From positions 124,001-188,000 of the forward strand of contig CANLZL010000002.1 in NCBI GenBank assembly GCA_947495575.1: 64,000 nucleotides of DNA, given 5' to 3'. The stretch is from an uncultured Nioella sp. (lineage in GTDB: Bacteria; Pseudomonadota; Alphaproteobacteria; Rhodobacterales; Rhodobacteraceae). This document shows, piece after piece, positions 1 through 7,911 of this stretch (within the stretch, counting starts at the first letter, position 1; each line of letters starts with the position of its first letter). The notes under the pieces were generated by a model. That model saw only the letters and a program-made list of their open reading frames with translations, was not told the DNA's origin and ran no database searches. A program made the translations under genes and the position numbers.

Positions 1-3000
1 TTCCAAACCGGTCGATCAATTCAGCAGCGAAGCCTTCTAATTCCACTTTGGTTGAAAGCTGGCTCAGGCGCCGATAGAGGCCAAGGCGGACATCCAGATC
101 CGGCACATAGGCCTCAGGGATCAACACGGGCACGCCCAGATTGATTTGCGGTGCCCATGTGCCGTCATCTTCGGTAAGCCCTTCGATATTTCCGGCACGG
201 ATTTTGGCAATCGCCTCCTCCAGCATCGACTGATACAACTCGAACCCGACCTCTTTCACATGGCCCGATTGCTCTTCACCAACGATATTGCCCGCACCAC
301 GAATATCGAGGTCCTGGCTGGCAATTGTAAAACCCGCACCGAGGCTGTCGAGGCTACCCAGAACACGAAGGCGCTTCTCTGCCGCGGCGGTCAGTTTCTT
401 GCGGGGTTTCGTCGTAAGATAGGCATAAGCCCTTGTTTTTGAACGACCAACGCGGCCCCTGATCTGATAAAGCTGTGCCAGCCCATACATATCGGCCCGA
501 TGTATAACCATTGTATTGGCCGTCGGGATATCAATACCACTTTCGATGATCGTAGTGGCCAGAAGCACGTCATATTTGCCGTCATAGAAGGCATTCATCC
601 GGTCATCCAGCTCGCCTGCGGCCATCTGGCCATGAGCGACCACAAAGCTGACTTCAGGCACCTGATCGCGCAGGAAAGCTTCGATTTCGGGCAAATCTTC
701 GATCCGGGGCACAACGTAGAAACTTTGCCCGCCACGATAATGCTCGCGCAACAGCGCTTCGCGGATGGTGACCGCATCAAATTCGCTGACATAGGTGCGG
801 ATTGCCAAACGATCGACCGGTGGGGTGCCGATCAGGCTGAGGTCGCGCACGCCAGACAGTGACATCTGTAAGGTCCGCGGAATTGGTGTCGCGGAAAGGG
901 TCAGAACATGTACCTCAGATCGCATATCCTTCAGGCGTTCTTTATGTCCGACGCCAAACCGCTGTTCTTCGTCAATGATCAAAAGGCCAAGGTTGTTGAA
1001 CCGAATGGCTTTGGCCAAAAGCGCATGGGTGCCAATACAGATATCAACACTGCCATCGGTCAGACCTTTGCGCGTATCAGCGGCTTGTTTTGCGGGAATA
1101 AAACGCGATAACTTCCTGACATTAATCGGAAATCCGCGAAAACGGTCTGCAAATGTCTGGGCGTGTTGACGTGCTAAAAGGGTTGTGGGTGCAATCACCG
1201 CAACCTGCATTCCGGCGGCCGCTGCAACAAAGGCCGCGCGCATGGCCACCTCGGTTTTGCCAAATCCAACATCGCCCACAACCAGCCGGTCCATTGGCCG
1301 ACCACGTGCCAGATCATCCAGTGTATCGCCAATTGCCGTCAGCTGATCATCGGTTTCTTCATAGGGGAACCGCGCGCAAAAGGCCTCCCACATATCGCCA
1401 GGAGCCTCAACCACGGGTGCCGAGCGCAATTCGCGCTCTGCCGCGACCCGGATCAGCTTGTCCGCGATCTCACGAATACGCTCTTTCAGTTTGGCCTTTT
1501 TGGCCTGCCACGCGCCGCCGCCAAGGCGATCCAGAAGGCCGTGATCATGGCCATACCTGCTGAGGAGTTCGATGTTTTCGACGGGCAGAAACAAGCGATC
1601 GCCGCCCGAATATTCCAACGCAATGCACTCATGTGGTGCGCCTGCAGCCGTTACCGTTTCCAGCCCGTTATATTTGCCAACGCCATGATCAACATGCACG
1701 ATCAGGTCGCCGGGGCTGAGGCTTTGCGCCTCCGTCAGATAGTTCTCTGCCCGTTTGGTTTTGCGCTTCGGGCGGATCAGACGGTCGCCCAGAACGTCCT
1801 GTTCCGAGATGACCGAGAGGCCCTGGGCGGTAAACCCCTGCTCCAATGGCCAGACCGCCAGATGCACATTTCCGGGTTCAAATCCGGCACTGGCGTCGGG
1901 TATTCTTGTCAGATCCGTCAGGTCCTGATCTTCCAACAACCCTTCCAGACGTTCGCGGGCCCCATCGGACCAACTGGCGATAACGACGGCGCGAGTCTTT
2001 TGCTGATCACGAATGTGATCGGCCAAGGCACCGAACAGGCTGATCTCTTCTTGCTGGCGCTCCGGCGCGAAACTGCGCCCGATCCGCCCGCCTGCATCGA
2101 TCACGCCCGGGCCAGACGCTTGTGGCAATGGTGAAAACTGGATGACCCTATGGCCACCGACAGCGGCCTCCCACGCTGCGTCTGTCAGGTAGAGCTGTTC
2201 GGGCGGGCACGGCTTATAGACAGAATCTAGCCGCCCCTTTTGTGTCAGCGCCGTTTTGCGCGTGTCATATTGATCCGCAACAGACTCCCACCGTGCCAAT
2301 CTTTGCGGCGTGGTCTGATCATCCAGCGTGATCGTGGCAGTGGGGAGGTAGTCAAAAAGCGTTTCACAGTTTTCGTAGAAAAACGGCAGCCAATGTTCCA
2401 CACCCTGATGCTTGCGACCAGCCGAAACGGCTTCATATAGCGGATCAGCAGTACCGCCAGCCCCAAATTCAACCCGATAATTTTGACGGAATCGGGCTAT
2501 TGCTTCATCGTCCAAAACCACTTCGGACACTGGGGCCAATTCAACCCGGCTTAATTTTTCTGTGGTTCTTTGCGTTGCGGGATCAAACCGGCGTGCACCA
2601 TCCAGCACATCACCAAAAAGGTCCAACCGGACAGGTGCAGATTCGCCCGGAGGCCAAACGTCGATAATGCCACCACGAACCGCGTAATCGCCCGGTTCCA
2701 TCACCGTGGGTGTTTGCGAAAATCCCATGCGAACAAGGAAGTTTTTTAGCGCGTCTTCGTCTATCCTCCGGTTCACTTCAGCGACAAAGGCCGACCCCGT
2801 CAACAAGGCACGCGGTGGCAGATATTGCGTTGCGGCGTTCAGCGTTGTCAGAACGATGAACCGGCCCTTCAGCCCGGCCGCCAGCGTGGCCAGAGTTGCC
2901 ATCCGCGCAGCAGAGATATCGGCATTGGGTGATACCCGATCATAGGGCAGGCAATCCCAGCCCGGAAAATGCAGGACAGGCACTGACGGATCAAAGAATG

Positions 3001-3148
3001 CCAGCGCCGTGGCCAGGGCAGCCATGCGTTTATCGTCGCGGGCAACATGCAGCACCGGACCGTCGCCATGGGACAGTTCCTTGATCAGCTGAGAGGCATC
3101 GAACCCTTCGGGCACGCCCCCCATCAGGATATGATTATCCTTTGACAT
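1..3148 (-). CDS. mfd: Transcription-repair coupling factor Mfd (3' end beyond window)
   Basis: Mfd displaces RNA polymerase stalled at DNA lesions and recruits UvrA. About 1049 codons lie in the window; the family is usually near 1150 residues, so roughly the last 100 are missing at the left edge. The translated minus strand shows the N-terminal UvrB-homology region (including the stretch VLHFPGWDCLPYDR), a Walker A motif within VVGDVGFGKTEVA near residue 630, and a DEEQRFGV motif II near residue 723. The ATG at 3148 follows a GAGG Shine-Dalgarno sequence. It lies 20 bases downstream of a small membrane protein gene and may share its transcript. Identification is from motifs and is firm. Confidence 0.97.
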   Translation of the reverse strand, partial: MSKDNHILMGGVPEGFDASQLIKELSHGDGPVLHVARDDKRMAALATALAFFDPSVPVLHFPGWDCLPYDRVSPNADISAARMATLATLAAGLKGRFIVLTTLNAATQYLPPRALLTGSAFVAEVNRRIDEDALKNFLVRMGFSQTPTVMEPGDYAVRGGIIDVWPPGESAPVRLDLFGDVLDGARRFDPATQRTTEKLSRVELAPVSEVVLDDEAIARFRQNYRVEFGAGGTADPLYEAVSAGRKHQGVEHWLPFFYENCETLFDYLPTATITLDDQTTPQRLARWESVADQYDTRKTALTQKGRLDSVYKPCPPEQLYLTDAAWEAAVGGHRVIQFSPLPQASGPGVIDAGGRIGRSFAPERQQEEISLFGALADHIRDQQKTRAVVIASWSDGARERLEGLLEDQDLTDLTRIPDASAGFEPGNVHLAVWPLEQGFTAQGLSVISEQDVLGDRLIRPKRKTKRAENYLTEAQSLSPGDLIVHVDHGVGKYNGLETVTAAGAPHECIALEYSGGDRLFLPVENIELLSRYGHDHGLLDRLGGGAWQAKKAKLKERIREIADKLIRVAAERELRSAPVVEAPGDMWEAFCARFPYEETDDQLTAIGDTLDDLARGRPMDRLVVGDVGFGKTEVAMRAAFVAAAAGMQVAVIAPTTLLARQHAQTFADRFRGFPINVRKLSRFIPAKQAADTRKGLTDGSVDICIGTHALLAKAIRFNNLGLLIIDEEQRFGVGHKERLKDMRSEVHVLTLSATPIPRTLQMSLSGVRDLSLIGTPPVDRLAIRTYVSEFDAVTIREALLREHYRGGQSFYVVPRIEDLPEIEAFLRDQVPEVSFVVAHGQMAAGELDDRMNAFYDGKYDVLLATTIIESGIDIPTANTMVIHRADMYGLAQLYQIRGRVGRSKTRAYAYLTTKPRKKLTAAAEKRLRVLGSLDSLGAGFTIASQDLDIRGAGNIVGEEQSGHVKEVGFELYQSMLEEAIAKIRAGNIEGLTEDDGTWAPQINLGVPVLIPEAYVPDLDVRLGLYRRLSQLSTKVELEGFAAELIDRFG

Positions 3149-3168
3149 CAGACCTCTACCTTGGGGCA

Positions 3169-3690
3169 TTACCCCCCAAGCGCCCCATAGTTGAGATTGA
3201 CCCACATGCCCCAAAAGGCCGTGATAAAGATCGAAACCATGCCGATCAGTTGTACGCCAAGCCTGTGCAGGCGCAGGCGCTTGATCAAATCCTCATAGCC
3301 CGTGTCCCGAAGCTTGAGCGCCGTGTAATAATTCAGTCCAGCCACCAGGATCATGGGGAATACCAGAAAAAAGAGTGCCTGGCAGAATTCCACATTGTAA
3401 TACCATCCCAGAACTCCAAGCGATGTTACGATGAAGGCCAGGATTGAAACGGCGGAAATGCCCGACAACTCGACGATCGAAAGAATGCGATGCACATTGA
3501 CTTCGGCCACAACCCGCATGTCGTGAATCGAGCGTTCATGGCCACGCCGGGCGCGCGTGACCATGTCAAAAGGGACGCCCACAACCCAATGGCTGGCGGT
3601 CGACCACAAAGCGGCCAGCGCGATCCAGTACCACAGGTTGGAAAACGACCTGAGGTCAATCACTTCTGTCGCGAGTTCAAGAAAATTCAA
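3169..3690 (-). CDS. Conserved Rhodobacterales membrane protein
   Basis: This 173-residue protein has about four hydrophobic segments and a conserved-looking N-terminal stretch, IDLRSFSNLW, followed by a charged loop (FDMVTRARRGHERS). From memory, relatives in Rhodobacteraceae are sometimes labelled 'component of SufBCD complex', but nothing in this sequence supports an iron-sulfur role, so I leave the function open. An ATG further upstream at 3774 would extend the frame by 28 residues, but that would leave only 48 bases to divergent hemB, and the extra N-terminus is not membrane-like. The TTG at 3690 with an upstream AGGGG fits the family length better. Confidence 0.75.
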   Translation of the reverse strand: MNFLELATEVIDLRSFSNLWYWIALAALWSTASHWVVGVPFDMVTRARRGHERSIHDMRVVAEVNVHRILSIVELSGISAVSILAFIVTSLGVLGWYYNVEFCQALFFLVFPMILVAGLNYYTALKLRDTGYEDLIKRLRLHRLGVQLIGMVSIFITAFWGMWVNLNYGALGG

Positions 3691-3822
3691 GGCTGCTCTG
3701 CCCCTGATATACGTAGTTGGCGGCACATTAGTCGCCTCTGTCCAAGGTTTCCAGCCCTTGAGAATACCGCGCAACTATGTCACCCCGGTTTAATGACAAA
3801 TCGTTGAACAAGGCCCTGCCCC

Positions 3823-4821
3823 ATGTCTGCAAATCAGGCCCCCTTTCCCGCCACCCGGTTTCGTCGCTTGCGCCAGACCGACGCCATTCGCGCCCTGACC
3901 CGCGAAACACAACTCGCGGTGGATGATCTGATCTGGCCGGTTTTTGTCCGCGAAGGCGAAAGCATCGAGGAGCCGATCCCGTCCATGCCGGGCGCGCATC
4001 GCTATTCCATCAATTGTCTGGTGAAGTCTGCCAGGGAAGCTGCGGCATTGGGCATCCCGGCAATATGTATTTTTCCCTACACTGACCCGTCGCTGAAGAC
4101 CCAAGGATGTGAACTGGCCTGGGATCCCGACAATATTTCTAACCGTGCCATCCGCGCAGTGAAGGATGCCGTGCCTGAAATTGCGGTGATGACCGATATC
4201 GCGCTCGACCCCTATAATATCAACGGCCATGACGGCATCGTCCGCGACGGTGTGATTGTGAATGACGAGACGGTCGAGGCGTTGGTCAAAATGGGATTGG
4301 CACAGGCTGAGGCCGGTGCGGATATTCTTGGACCAAGTGACATGATGGATGGCCGGATTGGCGCGATCAGGACAGCGCTAGAGGCAGAGGGCCATGGCAA
4401 CGTGGCGATCATGTCCTACGCCGCAAAATTTGCCAGCGCCTATTATGGTCCGTTCCGGGATGCAGTTGGGGCATCAGGTGCTTTGACGGGTGACAAAAAC
4501 ACTTACCAGATCGACCCGGCGAACCGCCAGCAAGCGCTTAGATGTGTTGAGAGGGATTTGTCAGAAGGTGCCGACATGGTGATGGTCAAGCCCGGCATGC
4601 CCTATCTGGACATTGCCCGCGAGGTCAAAGACACCTTTGGCGCACCGACCTATGCCTACCAGGTATCCGGCGAATATGCGATGATCGAGGCCGCGGCCCA
4701 GCAAGGTTGGATCGACGGTGACAAGGTCATGCTGGAAAGTCTGATGGCGTTTCGACGCGCGGGCTGTGACGGTGTTTTGACCTATTTTGCACCGCGCGTC
4801 GCACAGATACTGAACGGTTAA
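3823..4821 (+). CDS. hemB: Delta-aminolevulinic acid dehydratase (porphobilinogen synthase)
   Basis: HemB condenses two 5-aminolevulinate molecules to porphobilinogen in tetrapyrrole synthesis in the cytoplasm. The 332-residue length is normal. Both active-site lysines are visible: K202 in AAKFASAYYGPFRDA and the Schiff-base K256 in MVKPGMPYLD. The metal-binding stretch reads ALDPYNINGHDG, with Ala and Asp where zinc enzymes carry three cysteines, so this is the Asp-type form typical of alphaproteobacteria rather than a zinc enzyme. The ATG has AAGG upstream. It is transcribed away from the mfd cluster and converges on a small acidic protein gene 9 bases after its stop. Confidence 0.98.
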   Translation: MSANQAPFPATRFRRLRQTDAIRALTRETQLAVDDLIWPVFVREGESIEEPIPSMPGAHRYSINCLVKSAREAAALGIPAICIFPYTDPSLKTQGCELAWDPDNISNRAIRAVKDAVPEIAVMTDIALDPYNINGHDGIVRDGVIVNDETVEALVKMGLAQAEAGADILGPSDMMDGRIGAIRTALEAEGHGNVAIMSYAAKFASAYYGPFRDAVGASGALTGDKNTYQIDPANRQQALRCVERDLSEGADMVMVKPGMPYLDIAREVKDTFGAPTYAYQVSGEYAMIEAAAQQGWIDGDKVMLESLMAFRRAGCDGVLTYFAPRVAQILNG

Positions 4822-4830
4822 AGCCGCCGT

Positions 4831-4989
4831 TCAGACTGGCATATCGTTAAAGAGATCATCATCGTCGTCTCCATCTTCAACGGGCGGCGACCATTTTGAA
4901 CGCGGATGGGGATAGATCACTTCCTCCGGCTTTGCAGATTTTTTTTCCTCTGGCTGAGTATTGGTTTTCTCTTTGTCATGAATGGTCAT
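4831..4989 (-). CDS. Small acidic protein of unknown function (52 aa)
   Basis: This short frame encodes a very hydrophilic protein with a Lys/Glu-rich first half and an acidic C-terminus (VEDGDDDDDLFNDMPV). The start at 4989 is well supported by GGAG nine bases upstream; longer in-frame starts lack this. It contains no membrane segment, cysteine or recognisable domain and is probably largely disordered. It lies downstream of the DksA-type gene on the same strand, separated by about 150 bases that hold a strong hairpin. I do not recognise a function. Confidence 0.65.
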   Translation of the reverse strand: MTIHDKEKTNTQPEEKKSAKPEEVIYPHPRSKWSPPVEDGDDDDDLFNDMPV

Positions 4990-5052
4990 TGGCGGTCTTC
5001 TCCATCTATCCAGAAGGAATGGTGCAAGGCTTTGGTGATTTGTGTGGCGGGT

Positions 5053-5082
5053 GGGCCGGGCGCACAATGTGCCTCCCGGCCC
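5053..5082. repeat. Bipartite GC-rich hairpin between two minus-strand genes
   Basis: An outer 8-base stem, GGGCCGGG/CCCGGCCC, encloses an inner GCAC-AAT-GTGC stem. No T tract follows on either strand, so it is not a textbook terminator. On the minus strand it would lie in the leader or intergenic RNA about 64 bases upstream of the small acidic protein start. Confidence 0.6.
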
Positions 5083-5136
5083 CCTCCCCTAAGACGCCGA
5101 CGCCCCATACGTCGACGCCCTCCTTGTCCCCCGATG

Positions 5137-5457
5137 TCAGGGGGCACAATTCCGGCAGAACGGCGTGAAAGGAAGGACATCCAGCCGATCTTCGGAAATT
5201 GGATTGCCGCAAGTGGTGCAGGCGCCATATTCACCTTCATCCATCCGGGTCAGTGCGGCTTTAATCATTGCGATCTCATGCTGTCCGGTGCGACCCATAC
5301 CTTCTAGCACTTCATCGCCTTCGCGTTCTGTTGCCAGATCTTCCCAGTCTTTGGTTTGGTGACTTTCCAATTCGTCTTCGATCTCGTGCAGGCGCGTATC
5401 AATCGCCTCCAGCCTGCGCGTCAGTTGGGAACGGCGGGTGATCAGGTCAACAGGCAT
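5137..5457 (-). CDS. DksA/TraR-family C4 zinc-finger protein
   Basis: DksA/TraR proteins bind the RNA polymerase secondary channel and modulate initiation, often with ppGpp. The 106-residue product has a charged helical N-terminal coiled-coil half and a C-terminal four-cysteine zinc finger (C80, C83, C101, C104) reading CTTCGNP...CRNC. The ATG at 5457 follows a full AGGAGG; a longer in-frame start exists but has no such signal. It is shorter than E. coli DksA (about 151 residues) and falls in the short DksA-like group, so canonical DksA function is not assured. It is divergent from the DUF442-type gene at 5660. Confidence 0.9.
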   Translation of the reverse strand: MPVDLITRRSQLTRRLEAIDTRLHEIEDELESHQTKDWEDLATEREGDEVLEGMGRTGQHEIAMIKAALTRMDEGEYGACTTCGNPISEDRLDVLPFTPFCRNCAP

Positions 5458-5659
5458 GTGGGCCTCCTTCGGATCCTCATTGGAATTGTCAAAGGATAGG
5501 GCGACGGTGCTGGCACTTGCCTTGACAAAGATCAATTTGACCCCAATTTTTCGACGGCTTTTTTCGCTGATCGGGCTTCGGGTGCGGGATTCATCTTTTC
5601 ATTTGCCGACCGGACCGTCAGGATATTGTCATGCAATACTTTTTGGCACAGGCATCTTA

Positions 5660-6091
5660 ATGGAACTTCATCCTCTTACCGATCTCTTTATGGCCGCCCC
5701 ACAGCTTGAACCGGGCGACTTGAAAACACTGGCTGATGATGGTGTAACAACGGTCATATGCAATCGCCCAGATGTTGAAAATCCACCTGAGTTACAAGCA
5801 GCGGCCATTCAGGTAGCGGCCGAAGCTGCCGGGCTGACCTTTGTCTACAATCCCGTCAACGGTGCCGCGATGACCATGGACAACGTGGAAGAACAGGGTG
5901 AGGCAATTGCTGCCTCTGAAGGCGCAGTTGTGGCTTATTGCGCCTCAGGCATGCGGTCAGCAGTGATGTGGGGCCTGTCACAGGCTGGTAATATCCCCAC
6001 CGATCAAATTCTGGAGGCCACTCAGGCCGCTGGTTACCCCATGGCAGGAATGCGCGCCCAGATTGACTCCCTTGCCGCGCAAAAGGCCTGA
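5660..6091 (+). CDS. TIGR01244/DUF442-family phosphatase or sulfurtransferase-like protein
   Basis: The 143-residue protein matches the DUF442 group (TIGR01244), which has a tyrosine-phosphatase-like fold and is found alone or fused to metallo-beta-lactamase-like sulfur dioxygenases. The expected catalytic loop is visible as CASGMRS, with C94 and R99 in a C-x4-R arrangement. The N-terminal part (VTTVICNRPDVENP) also matches the family. The ATG at 5660 gives the usual family length; in-frame starts further upstream run into the divergent gene's promoter region. The likely substrate is unknown. No sulfur-metabolism partner is adjacent. Confidence 0.85.
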   Translation: MELHPLTDLFMAAPQLEPGDLKTLADDGVTTVICNRPDVENPPELQAAAIQVAAEAAGLTFVYNPVNGAAMTMDNVEEQGEAIAASEGAVVAYCASGMRSAVMWGLSQAGNIPTDQILEATQAAGYPMAGMRAQIDSLAAQKA

Positions 6092-6181
6092 TCGTACGGC
6101 TTGAGGTCTGCGGGGCTGCGGCCTATGTCTTGACGCCAGCAATCGGGCGCAATGGCGCCAAACCGGCAGATCAGGACGCAA

Positions 6182-7105
6182 ATGGCGCGTAAGGGCAAAA
6201 ACAATCGTAGCATTGGCAATTGGCTGATCGATCGGATTGCGCGCGGCGTGATTTGGGTGCTTCTGATGCTCCCTTACCGTGTGCGGGTCACTGCGATGGG
6301 TTGGCTGGCACGTCGCATCATTGGCCCCTTGAGTGGGTTTAGTCGCCGATCCCGGGCCAATCTGGCCTATATCTGGCCGGAACTTGAGGCCGACGAACGA
6401 CGACAGATCACACGCGAAGTACTAGATAACTTTGGGCGCGTCGTAATCGAAAACTATGCCACTGACGAACAGCTGTCGCGCGCATCATCCTGGAAAGTAC
6501 ATGGCCCTGGCCTTGATGCGGCCGAGGCGGCGCTGGCCATTCAAAGACCAATTCTTTTCGTGTCGGGTCATTTCGGGAATTATCAGGCGGCCCGCGCCGC
6601 GATGAATATTCGTGGGTTTAACTTGGGCGGACTATATCGCCCCCTGAACAATCCATTTCTGAACGATCATTACGTGAAAACGATTGAGGCTGCGGGCGGG
6701 CCTGCCTTTGCGCGCGGTCGGCGTGGGTTGGCCGGGTTTATGCGTCACATCAAAGATGGGGGACATGGCGCCCTCCTTGTGGATCAGTACTACCGTGATG
6801 GCGAAATCCTCGATTTTCTTGGCAAACCTGCCCCCACGGCCATCTCTGTCGGAGAAATTGCGTTGAAATATGACGCATTGGTTGTCCCTATCTACGCGCG
6901 GCGAATGGAAAACGGTCTGGATTTCGATATTGTATTGGAACCTCCCATTCCACATTCAGATCCGGTTGCAATGACCCAAGCGCTGATGGACAGCCTCGCC
7001 CAGCAAATTCAGGAGCGTCCCGGACAATGGCTTTGGATGCATCGCCGCTGGAAACCCGAACGTCAGGCGGAAATGGCGGCTCAAAAGGGGCATTCGCAAT
7101 CTTAG
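6182..7105 (+). CDS. LpxL/HtrB-like lauroyl (lysophospholipid) acyltransferase
   Basis: LpxL/HtrB enzymes add secondary acyl chains to lipid A at the inner membrane. The 307-residue length and layout fit: a hydrophobic N-terminal segment (IARGVIWVLLMLPYRVRV), the GHFGNYQ motif, the conserved YRPLNNPFLNDH block, and a C-terminal PGQWLWMHRRWKP. The family catalytic motif is H-x4-D/E. Here His130 is followed four residues later by Gln135 (CAG at 6584-6586), so the usual acid is missing. The ATG at 6182 follows GGAC; an alternative ATG at 6152 adds ten residues without a better signal. Substrate assignment within the family is inferred. Confidence 0.88.
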   Translation: MARKGKNNRSIGNWLIDRIARGVIWVLLMLPYRVRVTAMGWLARRIIGPLSGFSRRSRANLAYIWPELEADERRQITREVLDNFGRVVIENYATDEQLSRASSWKVHGPGLDAAEAALAIQRPILFVSGHFGNYQAARAAMNIRGFNLGGLYRPLNNPFLNDHYVKTIEAAGGPAFARGRRGLAGFMRHIKDGGHGALLVDQYYRDGEILDFLGKPAPTAISVGEIALKYDALVVPIYARRMENGLDFDIVLEPPIPHSDPVAMTQALMDSLAQQIQERPGQWLWMHRRWKPERQAEMAAQKGHSQS

Positions 7106-7165
7106 GCGCGAAAAGATCGGCAAAAACCCGCTTTTCTTCGCTTCACGGATGACATGGGCGCAAAA

Positions 7166-7200
7166 GGCGCGTATTTTGTGCGCCAAGGGCGAAAACGCCC
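7166..7200 (+). repeat. Two adjacent short hairpins upstream of the lipoprotein gene
   Basis: GGCGC/GCGCC arms (7166-7170 and 7180-7184) and a GGGCG-AAAA-CGCCC tetraloop hairpin (7187-7200) follow each other with two bases between them. No T run follows. They lie 35-70 bases before the start at 7236, so they may be in that gene's leader or end the upstream acyltransferase message. Confidence 0.4.
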
Positions 7201-7235
7201 AATATCCTGAGCACACATACAGGCGGTATAAGAAA

Positions 7236-7793
7236 ATGAGCACTCTCAACAGACGCACTCTCGTTCTTGGTGTGGCATCTGCCCTGCCTTTGGCAGCGTG
7301 CGGAAACGGAATTGGATCTGATCGCGGGGCGCGCATAGACGCGCGCGTGGATGCGGCCACCCAATTCATGTACGATAACATCCCTGGGTCGCGGGATTTG
7401 ATGGGCGATGCAGAGGGCGTTCTGATCATGCCGCTGGTGACTGAGGCCGGGTTTGGCATCGGTGGTGGTTATGGCCGCGGAGCGCTACGGATCAACGGCG
7501 CGACCGTCGACTATTACTCCTCAACCTCGGCCACATTCGGATTTCAGATCGGGGCGCAACAATACGCCCATGCCCTGTTCTTCATGACCGAAGAGGCCCT
7601 GCGCGACTTCCGCTACTCTGCCGGGTGGGCCGTGGGCGGCGATATCGAATATGCGGTCAACACGACAGGTGGAAATATTTCAACCGATACCACCAGTCTT
7701 TTGACGCCCGTTGTTGCAGTTGTTTTTGGTCAGGCAGGCCTTATCGCCGGAGCCACCTTGGAAGGCCAGCGGTACACTCGTATCCTGCCGTAG
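7236..7793 (+). CDS. SYLF (YSC84-related) domain lipoprotein
   Basis: The 185-residue product begins with Arg residues and a hydrophobic stretch ending in a lipobox, L19-A-A-C22, so it should be a lipid-anchored envelope protein. The remainder matches the SYLF/Ysc84 lipid-binding domain: GVLIMPLVTEAGFGIGGGYG, then a GAQQYAHALFFMTEEALRDF block and a C-terminal VVFGQAGLIAGATLEG. The ATG at 7236 gives a clean signal peptide; upstream in-frame starts do not. A strong terminator follows. Bacterial SYLF lipoproteins have no settled function, so only fold and location are inferred. Confidence 0.9.
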   Translation: MSTLNRRTLVLGVASALPLAACGNGIGSDRGARIDARVDAATQFMYDNIPGSRDLMGDAEGVLIMPLVTEAGFGIGGGYGRGALRINGATVDYYSSTSATFGFQIGAQQYAHALFFMTEEALRDFRYSAGWAVGGDIEYAVNTTGGNISTDTTSLLTPVVAVVFGQAGLIAGATLEGQRYTRILP

Positions 7794-7818
7794 GGCTTGA
7801 TAAATTTTCCTTGAACGG

Positions 7819-7845
7819 GGCGGTCTTTTGACCGCCTCTTTCTTT
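7819..7845 (+). terminator. Rho-independent terminator after the SYLF lipoprotein gene
   Basis: A perfect GGCGGTC-TTTT-GACCGCC hairpin is followed by the T-rich tail TCTTTCTTT. Confidence 0.9.
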
Positions 7846-7911
7846 GCAACCGACGCCGTATGAGTCTAGGGTGCAGCCGCTTTCGATCCCGCGTCTAGAC
7901 AGGAGCCTTGG

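Noticed and set aside
1541-2134. A 197-codon plus-strand frame within mfd
   Set aside because: The minus strand encodes continuous Mfd across this interval, including conserved blocks.
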